Part shown: positions 24,143 to 36,965 of the stretch, one piece after another
Layout of the letters: each line of letters begins with the position of its first letter
How positions within the stretch are numbered: the stretch's first letter is position 1
Assembly: GCA_024138025.1 (NCBI GenBank)
Contig: JAMXBD010000431.1
Span: 496,001-560,000, forward strand
Length of the DNA: 64,000 nucleotides
Origin: Combretum micranthum
Lineage: Eukaryota; Streptophyta; Magnoliopsida; Myrtales; Combretaceae
Direction of reading: 5' to 3'
The notes under the pieces: generated by a model
Databases searched by the model: none
What the model saw: only the letters and a program-made list of their open reading frames with translations
Told to the model about the DNA's origin: nothing
Program-made: the position numbers and the translations under genes

Positions 24143-25744
24143 TTACAAATATAAATCATTCTCTCATACTCTCATATTATTTACAAGCACCCACGTTTTT
24201 TACTATGATATATTGAATCTGGACCTTCTAGAATCATTTTTGGAACACTTTCAATTTTGGAACCTTCATTAGGTTTAGGCCTTGAGGATCCCTTTTGGTA
24301 TGAGCATGCTAAGGACGTTTGAGACATGTTCCAAACTCAATTTGGCAACGTCTCACTGAATTTGGCAATGTTCTCAGTGTATCTTGCTCATGAGCTTACA
24401 AATTTGTTTTATTATTACCATGGTGCTTTAATAGGTTCCCAGCGAGCTTTACTCTCTAATAACTTTTTCCAAAAGACCATATGTTGAAACTTAGTTGGTT
24501 GATCCCAATTTTGCATAAGATAATATATGAATATCTCTTTTATTTCTTTTCTGTGCGAGTCTCATACACTAAGGAGAGCCTTTGGCACTATTTTTGTTAG
24601 ATTTTTCTTATTTATGGGAAGATTCAAGCATATTTACATGGAATACAAAGCTGAACTTTAGTCTTTATAGTAAGTCTGCTCTCTAAGAGACTTAACCTAC
24701 ACATTTCATTAGGAAAAGGCCTTCACACTGTAGATGCTAATTTGTTCATATTAAAATATTTGGATTCGACTCATGGGCTAGGTGACAGGGACTAAAGAGT
24801 CTTGTCCATACTTTAGGATGACTTATGGCAGATTTCACATGGTGGGCTTGGAGTAAAGATCGTTGTAATGGCCTATCCACTCTCAACCTTTTTAGAGAAG
24901 CTCATACATTTAAAAGGGGCTCTCCATGAGCTTAAATTTAAGATGAGCCTACGAAAGGATCCATCAGAAGAAGGAATCATTTAAGCTATTGACACACTAT
25001 GCGATCTCACAGATGTTGATAATAGCTAAATTATATAAATACCTCACGAGTCCTCATCATTTGGTAGATCTAAGAGATTTAAAGAAACACCATTGTGCTA
25101 TTGGATTATAATATAATAGATCAAATGGGGTTTTGAATAAAGATCACATTGCCTCTCTCCAAGCACTATAGTGTTGATGCTATATAGCTCTTCTACTTAT
25201 CAGGCATGCATTCGAGCAATCTGAGATTGGTTACTCCTCCTCCCTGTCATCTTTACGTGCCATTGTTAAGTTGCTCCTTTGAAGCCACATGTAGCATGAG
25301 CCAAATACTGCACACTCGTGATCATTATAATTGAATCCACTCAGCTACACACACCTTTACATTAATCCTTCAAATGCTTAAGAGTACTTGGTCCCTACTT
25401 AGTACTTCACTGACCTTCACATCTTTTCTGCAAACTTCTTCATTCTTTTAATAACTTAGTTCATGTTAATCTAAGCCATGTCCCTATTGTGTACATAGGT
25501 GTTGAAGGACTCATATCTTAGCTACAATCTACTCACTATATTCATTGATTTAGATGTTGACATGATGTATAAATCAAGAGGGCATTTCAATGTTGTTGTG
25601 TTCAGGAAATTGTTATGCTTTAGGCATGATAAACTAATTGATATATGGTACAAGGTTGGAACACAACTATAATCACAACTAGCATGGGAGTAGTAACCCT
25701 TGATTGAGAGTGGAGGGCCATAGTTTATAATGGTACATGAAGGA
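24143..25744. other. No gene recognised
   Basis: Slightly less AT-rich than its surroundings. It carries broken reading frames on both strands but no recognised domain. The 87-codon minus ORF at 25522-25785 has Cys/His-containing sequence but no family I know. It may be decayed retroelement interior upstream of the LTR-like block that follows. Confidence 0.4.
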
Positions 25745-26048
25745 AGGAGGTGATAGATCCTATATGTATCTATTTTATGAGTCATATTTGATGATATTTC
25801 TATGATTTTAAGGGAGTTTTTGCTTTATTTTGAAACTCATTTGGAGTATATTTCTTTTCCAGGGTTTTTGAAGAAGATTGGAGAATTGTATATAAGTTTT
25901 GTACATTTTGATGTGAATTTTGGAAGAAATTTGGATTTAAATGACATATATACCCTGATGATACTCTTATATACATTGAAGTTTTAAAAATATGAGAATT
26001 GGAGGCCAAAAGGGAGCATGGTTTAAAACACACTTGTTACATTACTTG

Positions 26049-26855
26049 TAAGGGTAGGTAAAAAAATAGACTAAACCGAGAAATCGAACCGGAAACCAAA
26101 AACCATTCCGAAAAACATGGTTAATTGGTCCATAGGTTTTGGTTTTGGTTTAGGTTCATGGTTTAAATTTCTTTTTTTTTGTTTCGGTTTGTAACCACAA
26201 AAAACCGACGGTTAACAGTTAATCGATATCTATAAATATATAATTAATTATTTTAAAAATATAAAAGGCTAAAGTCTTGAAACCTAATGTAATATTATTA
26301 AGCATTGGTCTTGGTCTGAACTACTTCAACTATTTGTGTTTCATGATATTATAGTTCTATCTATATGGACAAAATTTTTATTTATTTATCTATTGTCTTT
26401 TAAAAGGTGTTGGTGTTGTAATAGAAAAGAAGTAATAAAAAAATATGAATATTTGATTTTTCTAAGATGAGCTTGAGAGGTTTTGAAATAATAGATATGG
26501 CTATTATTTTCAGGTTGCTATTCGTATTGTTCTCCTTTTGTGCATGAACTGATATGATTTTCTCTATTACAGTTAAGATGAGGTTTTAATAGCATGTAAC
26601 TTTAAGAAACAAAATGGTTTAATTTTTTTTTTTTTTATGTACTAACTGAAAATATGATTAACTACAACTTTTAGTTAACTATTATGCTAAATGATTAAAA
26701 ACTGAAAATATTAACCGAGAAAAATGGTTAACCATTAAGGCGGTTAACCATTATTAATGGACCGGTTTAAGTTTGACCATTCAAAAAACCGATTATAATG
26801 GTTAGGCTCAAAAAATGGGATAATGGGCTGGTTAACTGGTCTATGCCCACCCTTA
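26049..26855. mobile_element. hAT-superfamily MITE, 807 bp, perfect 8-bp TSD
   Basis: It begins TAAGGGTAGG and ends CCCACCCTTA (terminal inverted repeat TAAGGGT(A/G)GG). It is flanked on both sides by ATTACTTG (26041-26048 and 26856-26863). An 8-bp duplication with a GGGTGGG-type end is the hAT signature. The interior has many CCGGTT/GGTTTTGGTTT motifs near both ends and no transposase. Confidence 0.9.
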
Positions 26856-27610
26856 ATTACTTGTGTGCTCCATGAAAAACTTTGTTCATTGATTTGTTAT
26901 GCATGATAAGAACGCACTTGGAGAGCATAGACATTTACTTTGGTCGTGTACTTGCCAATTTATATAAACTTCACCTTTGTTTATAAATCCTTATCCAACA
27001 CAACCCACATATCTTTTCTTTCTCACCCTTTCAGAAATGTCATAGAGTAGTCCTTAGAGAGTTTCTTAGAGTTTTTGGAAGCTATAATAGTGTCAACAAT
27101 TTAACTTTTTAAGAATCCAATAAGGATGGACTTCTATTCCTTGTGCTTTATCTCTTCTTTGATGGAGTAGTGATTATATTTTATATCTAAACTTGCATAA
27201 CCTTAGGATTACAATGTAACATTATTTTATCTAGTTCAAGGAAGTTTATATATTCTTATAATTCAACCATGTGTACATTATTGTGTTGTATTGATATTTA
27301 TAGAGTATTAATTTAGTGTATGATGTTATACATCTAAATTGGGAAATTATATGTATAATAAGATTTGCATAACTAAAATGAGTTGCACACAATCTTAGAG
27401 ATAGATTAACATAAATTTTCTAAATTAAGGTCAAACTTAATAGTAGATTCCATAAAGTGAATTAAAAGTGATACAATCTTAGGGGTTTTAATTAGGAACA
27501 AATTCCAATTAATTAATATAGGGTTAGGAATTTTTTGATCTTAAGAGAGACAATAATCTATATTATGATTTTCCAAGGCCTCAGAATATATAGTAGAATA
27601 GATGATTAGG

Positions 27611-27929
27611 GAAAATGCAAAAACACCCCTAAACTTTAGGGGTGGTACCTATTGACTTTCTGAATTTTAAAAGCGTGGTTTTTGACTCCTTAAACTATGA
27701 ATAATTTGTAAGTTAAGGACATCCTATTCTTCTTTGTACAAATCTATACGAATGTTGTACCAAAAAGTACACTTGAAATAGCATGAATTTTTTACTTTTT
27801 TTACTAAAAAAGTACAAAATGTTGTAATTTGCAAATTGTTTATGGTTTAGGGTCAAAAATCATGCTTTCAAAGTTCAAAGGTCAATCCATACCACTTCTA
27901 AAGTTTAGGGGGGTGTTTTTGCATTTAAT
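27611..27929. mobile_element. MITE with ~38-bp inverted repeats
   Basis: The left arm AAAATGCAAAAACACCCCTA then AACTTTAGGGGTGGTA pairs with the right arm (reverse complement AAATGCAAAAACACCCCCCT then AAACTTTAGAAGTGGTA). The arms match over nearly 40 bp with a two-base length difference. Non-coding; Mutator-like by structure, TSD not clear. Confidence 0.75.
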
Positions 27930-28250
27930 CTTAGACTATTATAATTAGTTAAATAGTAAATTCTAAGGGAAGTAATGTCTAGATGTGCTGATCTTGTAGA
28001 ATTATATTGATTATTATTACTTCATATATTCTTGGTAACTTGAGTATGGAATTAATATTAAAATTGCAATAGTTTACACAAGATTTTATTGGTTGAATAA
28101 TAGGGTTAAAGTTAACACTAGAATTAATACTTGTGATCTTTATAGGATAACATTTGATTGAGTTCACTATACTACTGTAAATGATAGGTGCACTTGTTTG
28201 AAAAACAATTAGGAGAATATACATAATAAGAGGAGGAATAGACATATATT

Positions 28251-31200
28251 ATTTCCTTGCAACGAGATCCCACTCCCTTTCAAATGCGAGCATCCTTTAA
28301 GCGTCTAAATCAAGTATAGACTATATGACAATATCTAACAAAATTACTTATGGAAGTTAGATCTCATCAAGGCTTGATTAGATGGAAAGAAAATTGTCAT
28401 CACTTAAATTAAATAAATATCGGCAAAAAATATAGTTATTGTCTTTATTATTTCCTTCCTTTAACTTGGAAAGTGTAAATATGCAACAATATAATATGTT
28501 TTTGTAACTACTCAGTTCGAACATATTATTTTACCACATTGAATTGTAGAATTCAAACATTTGCTATGTGGCTCATCTAGTCCACTAAATATTCTAGCAA
28601 CTATAATGTCTCTACCTAAAACTGGAATACTAAAAAAGAAGTAGTATGTAAAACATGACATTACTAAGAGTTCAACTTCAATATTTCACACAAAAAACAA
28701 TATTTTAGTGAGGTAGTCCTCATAGTTATTACCTTTCTTATATTTAACCATGATATCATAGCTTAGCATATCTTACTCAACATGAGCATAGCATGTACTT
28801 GAAAAAGAGAAAGAGGTGAGTCAAGACCTAGTATGATATGCTAACATTCACATATGCATGAATAGACAAACACAAACTTACATGCATCAACATGTTTTAC
28901 ATGCGTTAAGCAGCCTTTTAATTATCTATGTAGTTTATTCCAATGAACATCAAAAGGATAGCTTAGTACCTTGGTCCACACATGTGCATGCATATATACA
29001 TACAAACATACATACATATATATATATATATTGAATATTGCGTTCTCAACTCCAAAACCACCTAGATCTTCCCTCATCCTTTCAAAGGCCACACAAGGAT
29101 CATCAGGTGATTATGATAATAGCATGGGTACCCCTCACTTACTTGTGGTAGCTATGTGCACACAACAATCAATTATTATAGTTAGATAGCTAATTAATCA
29201 ATTTATGATTCTATCATAAGCAAGCACAAACAACAAATACGGCATGCATGTACCTAGAATGTGGACTTTTCATGAACCCTAGAACCCTCTAAACTAGAGT
29301 TAGTACATAATCGAACTATTTATAACTATTTATACTTTTACATTTACTTAAGGTTTATGCTTCCTATAGTTCTAGCTCTTACACCACCCTTAGTGTAAAA
29401 AGAATGTAAAATATTAATTAAAATAATAAATTGATAATTAATTTAAGAATATATGTATTTCTAGATCTTTGAGTATCATTAAATCTTAAAGAAAGGAGTT
29501 GGACAAGTTTCAAGGATTTTGAGTAAGAAAAATATGAATTTAAATAAATTATGCTGAATATGTGTTTCTTTTTTCTTTTTCTTAGCCAAACAAATATGGG
29601 TTGAAAATGGCCATGTTAGAAGCAATGTCAGAAACAAAAGGGTAACATGAGTTGGAACATATGTCATATTCAACTCATGTTCATCTTGACAAAACATTAC
29701 ACTTTATTTCCATTATCAATGTCACTTGAACAGCAATTTAATTCTTATGTCTTCCAAAACATAATCTAATCTTATCCCAAGCACAACATTACATTGAACA
29801 TAAAATTCTACATTAAACTCGTGTGGAAACTCAGTTGATATTTGATTAAATCCTTTGTGCAAACCAAAAACATGAAGATTTCAAAACATACATAATAATT
29901 TACTCTTCCGTTGCGTAAATATCATCTTTTTCAACACAATTCCATAATAATTCATCTCTTACCAATTTCTCAACGAAGAATTCTTGAAGTCTACCGTTTT
30001 AATCTTGTTTAACCGCTAAAGTACTAAGAAAATGGCAAATACTCAACTTTGAGGTATGTTTGCAACTAAGAATTTGAGACTTACAAAAGAAAGCGTCGTA
30101 TCTTTAAGATTCCACAAGGGTTGTGGTTTTGAAAGGAATGAGTTGTTGGATGATGGTGCAAAAACTATCGAAAGGAAAAAGCATATGTTGCGTTTTAAAA
30201 GAGAAAAGTTATAATTTGTTGGAATATAAAGTGACCACTCTACTCTTGGTTTATTTATTTCATAATCGATTATGTACATGATTTATGAGTTTTCGTCCAT
30301 TTGAATGAAACAAGTCAATATTGATTTTATTTGACAGGTTTAATTGTTTTTTTTTAATATCTTATCTATATAAGAAATAAATTATTCTTTGTGTCCTTTT
30401 AACTAGTCGTTAATTTAAATTTTAATTAATATTAAAGTGTGAAATTTGAATATATTTTTCTTTCCATATTTTAAACTTACTTTTTTCACTATTAATTTAT
30501 GGATTCCATTTCAAATATAAGTAAAACTTACTAATGTTATTTTCGGCAAGTTTTATGCATAACCGTTAGTTTCTTCATTATTTTTTTTATCTTTTGCTTT
30601 CTAATTAATTCATCTATTTTGATTAAATTTTAAATAAAAATTTCTATTATCTTACACAAATTTTGATGCAGTTCCTTCGGTTTTTTTTTTCTTTTAAATT
30701 GTATATTTAACTAATGTTTTACAAATTTCAAATGAAACTTATTATTTTCTACATTTTCATGCAAAATAGTGTGATAATATCCTTGAAAATGCCGAAAATT
30801 AATAAAACAATATAAATTATATAAGTAATGGAAACAATTCTCGGATTGAATAATCGCACATGCAATCTAAGAACATGTCGACATCCGAGATCCTTGACAC
30901 ATATTTTTGAGTGAAGAATATCACTTTTAAGATTCTCACGAATGTAGAAAGTTCTTTCATTTATTTTTATACAATACATTTAAAGACTTTATAAAGAAAT
31001 TTATAGGTGTGGATGCTCTAAGAGGCATATAGTCTTACATATTTGGCTTCAACCATTAAAAATACAAGCATATAAAATATGTAAATTTTAGATATGAGGA
31101 GGTACAAGCATAACATGATTACTAGATGTAGATGAAGAGACTCCATGCCAAAAATAAGCTAGGTCTCATCCATCCAAACAAGTCAAATTATCATCATTTC

Positions 31201-32859
31201 ACTAGTGCCTAAGGAGATAAAACCTTGAAGGGGGGAAAAAAAAAAGAAAATTCCCTTCCAACGGGAGCAAACGGTTGACAAAGGCTGGAATCTTCTCTCA
31301 CTCCTCTCCTACCTGTGATTAGGCAGCAAAAGCGGAAAAAAAGAATGTCCTTATGCGAAGAGAGGATAATTATTAATATTCCCTAATTAATTTGTCCAAG
31401 GAATAACTAATTCTGGGGACAGGGGGTTGGCTGTTTAGAGAGCTGACCTGGCATGACAAGACAAGATGTGCAGTTTGATTAATAAAAAAAAATTAAATGC
31501 ATGAAGAGCACTTAGAACTATACAAGTCCAATGTGGCTGTAGTACTTATATGATTATCATATATGTGTATGTGAGTAATTATAAACAAATAAATGGCATG
31601 CATATATGATTGTGTTTCCCCTAATTCCGAGAATCAAAAGACACACACACACGCGACGTGGGCTCTCGTAGGTAGGGCGATTAGGACATACATCCAACTT
31701 TGTGGAACAGCAGCATGTGCCCCCCACCCTAACACTGTTCAGTCCCCGTTATTAATAAAACTGACTGCCTGCCTCTGATCTCACCCCCCCTTTTGAATCC
31801 CTCTAGCCCATTGTTGCTTAAATTTTATCGAATCGATACTACCGCCACTAGGTTAACAAAATTTTCATTTTATTATGGGAGTTTTAAGAGATCGTAGATA
31901 TTACTAAAGTTAGTAAACGGTTGACAGATGTAATAGTGATTAAAAACTATGTTAATGAAGGGCCATTAGTTTGATAAGTGATGATAGAAGACAATTCTAC
32001 TTGCTTGTAATGGTAAATGATGATATATAAGGTACTGTTAGGGATTGATATATTATTAACAGTGGTAATCAAGATATACCGTCTTTTTCACATTAGAAAA
32101 AAGAAAAAATAAATAATGTTAAGAAGATGTTAAAAATAATTATGAAAAGTTTAACTAGATATTCATCGATTATTTTTAAATTTAAGTATCTAACTGAATT
32201 TTATTTCGTACAAATTTGATATTTATCACTATTTTTTTTATAGACGTTAATCACTACCAATGAGTATTGATTGTGACTTTCATCTCTCACAGTTAGCTGT
32301 CTTAAAAACCACTAACAAATAAAATCCAATGAAATTATTATGATAATATTTTGCTAGCAAATAATGAAAGGGATGTGTGAAATACAAATATATTCCAGAT
32401 TTGAGAATCCTTTCCACGATAATATACATGCTGAATTGTCTTCATGTTTTCATCCGAAAATGGAGCTAGATTGTCATAATAACTAATGTGGTCCAAAGTT
32501 TCAAGAATACTTGTGAGAATCTTAAAAATTTGGAATTGATTGATTTGTTTGGATAGTCTTTTTTTCATCGATATCTATATCATATTTGTGTCATATTAAT
32601 ATTTGATTTGATTGATTGGTTTATGAGTAAAAATATTTGTTTTTTATCGGTTAGAAAACATAAAAAAATGAAGTTAAAACAATAGAAAGATGATGAAAAA
32701 CAAACCTTAGATTCTAACATATTAATGTTATTTATAATCCTGTTAATAGCATTAACGAGTTGAGCAACATTTATTAAATTTTCATCAACTAGTTGAAAAC
32801 AAATATGTCTAATAATTTTTTTCCCCCCCAATACCCGCATGTCATCTGTCATTTATTTT
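28251..32859. other. No gene recognised
   Basis: Mostly AT-rich unique-looking DNA with short microsatellites (e.g. CATA/TA run at about 29008-29031, CA run at about 31642). A less AT-rich patch at 31230-31800 contains several small ORFs without known motifs. None could be supported as a gene. Confidence 0.4.
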
Positions 32860-33090
32860 TTTAATAGAGGTTCAGTTTAATGTTTGCTGACAGAAATATT
32901 TAAATGTAAAGAGCGGTTGCTGAGATGTAGCTCCTCTCTCCATCTCTCTCTCTTTCCCAGCTTTATTGAAAGAAGGTCGACTTTTCAAATGGGAAGTCAA
33001 TCAACGAAATTCTTCACCTGTGACCTGAAAAGGTTGGAAGAAGATAGAATTCATGAAGGACTGATTTATGAAGAGACAACCACTAAGACA
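32860..33090 (+). repeat. Segmental duplicate, copy 1 (CT-rich, without MITE)
   Basis: Matches 35276-36256 in the same orientation: GTTTAATG, GAAATATTT, GGTTGC(T/C)GAGATGTAGCT, a CT run, (C/G)AGCTTTATT..GAAAGAAG, TCAATCAA(C/T)GAAATTCTTC, ACCTGTG, GAAGAGACAACCACTAA. An 81-codon ORF (32884-33129) crosses it but the frame is not kept in copy 2, so it is probably not coding. The CT-leader layout suggests a duplicated promoter/5' UTR or LTR piece. Confidence 0.7.
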
Positions 33091-33775
33091 AGACAACAAC
33101 TGAGACCATTTTTAGTAGTAACTTTTTAGAGGATTCATATGATGCTATATAAGCATAAAAAAAAAAAATCCCCCCTCTCCATAAATTTTCTATTTCAAGC
33201 TTAAGCCTTTTAAAAGAGTTTCTTATTAATTTTTTCAAATTTTTACGAGTCTCATATCATCTTTGTATCAATTAAATTTAAAAAAAAAAATCCTAAGACA
33301 CTCAATGTAGATAAGTTTTGCAATTTCTTTTTTAAATTTTTGTAATTAAAATTTTACGAAGTTATCAACTAGGTTTTTGGTTAAAGTTTCTTGAGTTGAG
33401 TTCCTTAATCTAGGGCATTGTATTATGAAACTCTAGTAACAATGATCTAATAGTAACATTTTTAAACTACTTGCATGAGCCCACTAACATATTTTTTTTT
33501 ACAATTTTAAGAATTAATTATAAATATAACAAACAATAAAAGAAATGCCTTCAAAATGTTTCAAGATGGCCTTTTTCTTTTTTCGTTTAAATTAGACTTT
33601 TGACGTGATTTAATGCTATGGAATTATTTTTTCAGTTAATGGTAAGGTAAGACATAGGTATTTGAGCCCAATTATCTCCCCATATATCTTAAGAAGATCT
33701 TGCTTGTTAAGTTTGAGAGATGAATAACTGGTTGTCTTATGTGTGAAGAAAAGCATTTCAATAGGCTTTTATTAG

Positions 33776-34028
33776 GTAAATGTTACAAATGATATTTAAA
33801 CTTTGATAAAATATGTAATTAGGTATCTGAATTTTAAAATTATTTTAATTTAGTACTTAAAAAAACTTTTTATGCACGCTAACAATAGTTCCATCATATT
33901 AATTAAAAACCCCATATAGGATGACGGTGTTAGCCAATATATGACAAGTTCTTTAAGGTACCACATCAATCAATTTGAAAATTAAAGTATCTAATTATAT
34001 ATGTTGCTAAAATTTTGATATCATTCAT
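33776..34028. mobile_element. MITE related to the one at 36524
   Basis: The left end TAAATGTTACAAATGATATT then TAAACTTTGATAAAATATGT pairs imperfectly with the reverse complement of the right end (TGTCATGAATGATATCAAAA ...). The body shares ATAAAATAT(G/A)TAATTAGGTATCT with 36524-36965. Non-coding. Confidence 0.65.
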
Positions 34029-34385
34029 GACACTAACTACCTTTATTCTACACTAACCTTTAAAGGTTTTTTCTTCTTTTTCCCCCTTCTCTCTCTCTCT
34101 CTCTCTCTCTTTTCTTTTTCCTTTGTAGAAGCACTTGGGCTTCCTCTACCTACTTATAAGATAGTAATTTTAGTTAGATCCATTTTCCATCAACCAACCA
34201 CAAAGTTACAAAAGGATTAAGGTGACTCTATTTTATTTGTTGATCATAATAAATGATTGAGTGAATATCAAAAGCACATATTGTCCTTTTTATCGAATCA
34301 TCTGATACAGCTATAACTAAGATGGAGCACCAATATATATGTAAAGCTCACATATCCTAATTTGCACGATTTAGAGGCCTATAAA

Positions 34386-34672
34386 TAAGGGTGAATGTCA
34401 CACAATTTATACAATTAATCACCTGAAGTTGAAAGACGTTAATTTACAACCTAAACTTTGCTAGTTTTTGCAATTAGCTATCTAAACTTTGTCAAATTTT
34501 ATAATTAGATACTTGAAATTTACTTATTTTTGCAATTAATTACCTCATCTAAATATTAGGAATAAGTACGAAAAGTTCATAAGAAATAAATCGATACTTT
34601 TAAACTTTAGGTAGTTAATTGCATAAATGAGCAAAATTCAGATACCAAATGTAGCATTTATCCTATAAAGAA
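34386..34672. mobile_element. MITE with imperfect inverted ends
   Basis: The left end AAGGGTGAATGTCACACAAT pairs with the reverse complement of the right end, TAGGATAAATGCTACATTTG. Repeated phrases such as 'CTAAACTTTG..AATTTT.CAATTA' occur inside. Non-coding; it belongs to the same loose class as 33776. Confidence 0.55.
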
Positions 34673-35275
34673 TTCAAGAAATGCTAACATCCTGCTAGAA
34701 TCACTTCACAAATGATCAAAATGGTTGAAGAATGGGCAAGAAAAGTAGACTCAATCCACTTTTACATGCATGTTCTCATAAACTAAGTTTGCTTACTCCT
34801 CTTTAGGCTTCTCTTTGTATAATATATCTTTCTACACTTGATAAATTGATGTTTTCATTGTAGGGAAATTCTATGGTTCTGTCATTAATTTTGATGGGAC
34901 TGATTCTATTACAATCTAATGGCTCACACCATACCCAATTGATATTGAATCACTAAAATAGTTAATATTTCAATTATTCTATTTATTTTAATGGTTAGAT
35001 GATTGATTGGAAAGTTCTATCAACGGGATCACAGAAGCTCCCCTTCATTGTAAGGTTGAGATTGGTTATTGTCACGGATTTAATATAAATTTCAAAAATC
35101 CTTGAGATGATCTTAAGAAATTAGAAATAACTTAATCCCACTACATTAATGCAAATGATTCTCCACGTTAACTGCAATTACAAATTGAATAAAATTTATT
35201 AATCAATCATCTATAATTTCAAAATTAACATATTAAATAATCTTTTCCTCGTCTCGCATGTTATATATCATGCAT

Positions 35276-36078
35276 TCCTTTAATAATGACTCGATTAGGG
35301 ATGTAAGTGGGCGGGTTTTTATAGGGTACCCAACCCACATAACCTGATAAATACCCTATAGGGTTTGGGATAGGTTTTGAGACAAGCATAAAACCCGTTG
35401 GAAAACCTGAGCCCATTTAAATATATAAATATATATATTATGTTTAGCCTTAGTCTCTGAAATTAACCAGTTGTGCTCCATTAATTGTAAAGCTATTTTT
35501 TCTTTTTTATTAAATCATTTAGAAAAAGTAAAAACCCTAGAACAGTAGATTAATACTCTATGGTTTTCACTTTTGGTTTTGGTTTCGGCTCACTCTCATC
35601 AAATTCAAGCCTCTCATTCTGTTGCCGCACTGTTTCATTCAATTATTTTTTTCCCATAAAAATGGTTAGGATTTTATAAAGAGGATTACATGAGTAATGA
35701 TAAGAGTTTTTTTCTTCACCTATAAAGTGGGAACGGATCAAAATAGAAAAAAGATGAAAAAAATATTTATAATGACGTTTTTAAATATTCTATTGTGTAA
35801 TGATTCTAATTTTATATTGGGTTTCGGGTTTGGGTTCGGTACCCTATAGGATTTGTCTAGTGGGTTTTGGAATCATAGACAAAAACCTATAGGATTTGGG
35901 ACGAATTTTGAGAATCCTATTGGGTATCGGGTTTGGGTTTTAGTATACCCATTCCGGCTGCATTCCTAAGCTCGGTTTAATGGTTGTGGACCGAAATATT
36001 TCAAAGTAATTAAAGAACGGGTTTAAAAGAAAGGAGAAAAAAGAAAAGAAAAAAGAAGTGTGGTTGCCGAGATGTAGC

Positions 36079-36111
<33 letters not shown>

Positions 36112-36256
36112 TTTATCTCCCGGCTTTATTGTTGAAAGAAGATCAACTTTTCCCTGGGACGTCAATCAATGAAATTCTTCACCTGTGCCCCTGAAAAATG
36201 TCGGAAGAGTGAAGAAGTCACGAAAGTCGGATTTTTTGAAGAGACAACCACTAACT
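35276..36256 (+). repeat. Segmental duplicate, copy 2, interrupted by a hAT MITE
   Basis: Second copy of 32860-33090. After removal of the MITE at 35296-35968 the left piece (TTTAATAATGACTCGAT) and right piece (GCTCGGTTTAATGGTTGTGG) line up with the uninterrupted copy 1 (TTTAATAGAGGTTCAGT then TTAATGTTTGCTGAC). An extra purine-rich stretch (36025-36058) is present only here. The (CT)n run at 36080-36110 is longer than in copy 1. Confidence 0.7.
35296..35968. mobile_element. hAT-type MITE, 673 bp, with diverged 8-bp TSD
   Basis: It starts TAGGGATGTAAG and ends GGCTGCATTCCTA (TIR TAGG(G/A)ATG(T/C)). Flanks GACTCGAT (35288-35295) and AGCTCGGT (35969-35976) agree at five of eight positions and differ only by transitions, as expected of an old methylated copy. 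The interior holds GGGTTTGGG/CCCTATAGG motifs and no transposase. Confidence 0.75.
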
Positions 36257-36523
36257 TATCGCAAAAAAATTGGGCTTTACAAACCAAGATTCTGTCTCCA
36301 TATACAAATTTCTATCCAAAACTATCATTATTGATTTTATTTATAGAAATATAACTTATTTTACTATTTTTTATAACAGAATTTTTATCTTTAAAAGCTA
36401 GTTTTCTTATAGCAACCGTAACATTCTTTAAAATACCTGAATAAGCTTAAACTTTTAACTATTTATAGGTCCCATCCTTCTTTTAACTAAAAGTATGTGG
36501 AGTTATATATATTGTTTTGCGGT

Positions 36524-36965
36524 TAATGTCACGTATAATATCCAAACTTTGATAAAATATATAATTAGGTATCTAGACTTTGAAATTAATTTAGTACTTG
36601 AAAGAATTTTTCGTGCATGTTAGCAATACTTCTGTCGAGGGACGAACCTAGGCGGAGGCCAAGAGAGGCCCGACTCTCCTCGTTCGAGAAAAAACTTGAT
36701 TATTATAATATATTTAAATAAGAAATGGGTTATGCTTATATTTATAATAAAGTAAATTCTCTCCACCCCTCCTCCCAAATCATTTGGTTCTGTGTTCGTC
36801 CCTGCTTTCTTTAAGTTCTTTTAGGAACTAAGTTGCTTAATTTTAAAGTTTTTTAGGTTTTAAATTGATTAATTTTAAAGTTCGAGTACTAAATTAATCA
36901 ATTTTAAAGTGCATGTGTCTAATTATATTTTTTGTCAAAGCTTAAGTACAATTCATGACATTATT
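36524..36965. mobile_element. MITE (33776 family) interrupted by a second MITE
   Basis: The left arm TTAATGTCACGTATAATATC then CAAACTTTGATAAAATATAT pairs with the right arm read backwards (AATGTCATGAATTGTACTTA ...). Its body matches 33776-34028. A GC-rich insert at 36636-36804 splits it. Confidence 0.65.
36636..36804. mobile_element. Small hAT-like MITE nested in another MITE (169 bp)
   Basis: The right end reads, in reverse complement, CAGGGACGAACACAGAACC. The left end reads CGAGGGACGAACCTAGGCGG. This gives a TIR close to C(A)GGGACGAAC..AG, similar to the hAT terminus at 41614 (CAGGGACAGATGTAGG). The flanking 8-mers agree only weakly. Much richer in G and C than the host MITE. Confidence 0.6.

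Larger units (their letters stand above)
25745..28250 (+). repeat. LTR-like non-coding block carrying two MITEs
   Basis: It contains a promoter-like TTTATATAAACTTC (about 26956-26969) followed by a CT-rich leader, then text of the style seen in Athila LTR 3' halves ('GGGGTTTTAATTAGGAACAAA', 'AATTCCAATTAATTAATA'). Two MITEs (26049-26855, 27611-27929) interrupt it. Exact ends and target duplications were not found. Confidence 0.3.

Noticed and set aside
25522..25785. 87-codon minus ORF as a host gene
   Set aside because: Isolated, no domain known to me, surrounded by broken frames; left as unexplained.
31590..31800. Possible miRNA or small gene in a less AT-rich patch
   Set aside because: No known mature miRNA sequence and no convincing hairpin or coding motif could be read.
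32884..33129. 81-codon ORF as a gene
   Set aside because: The duplicated segment at 36060-36256 does not keep the frame, and the protein has no recognisable domain.
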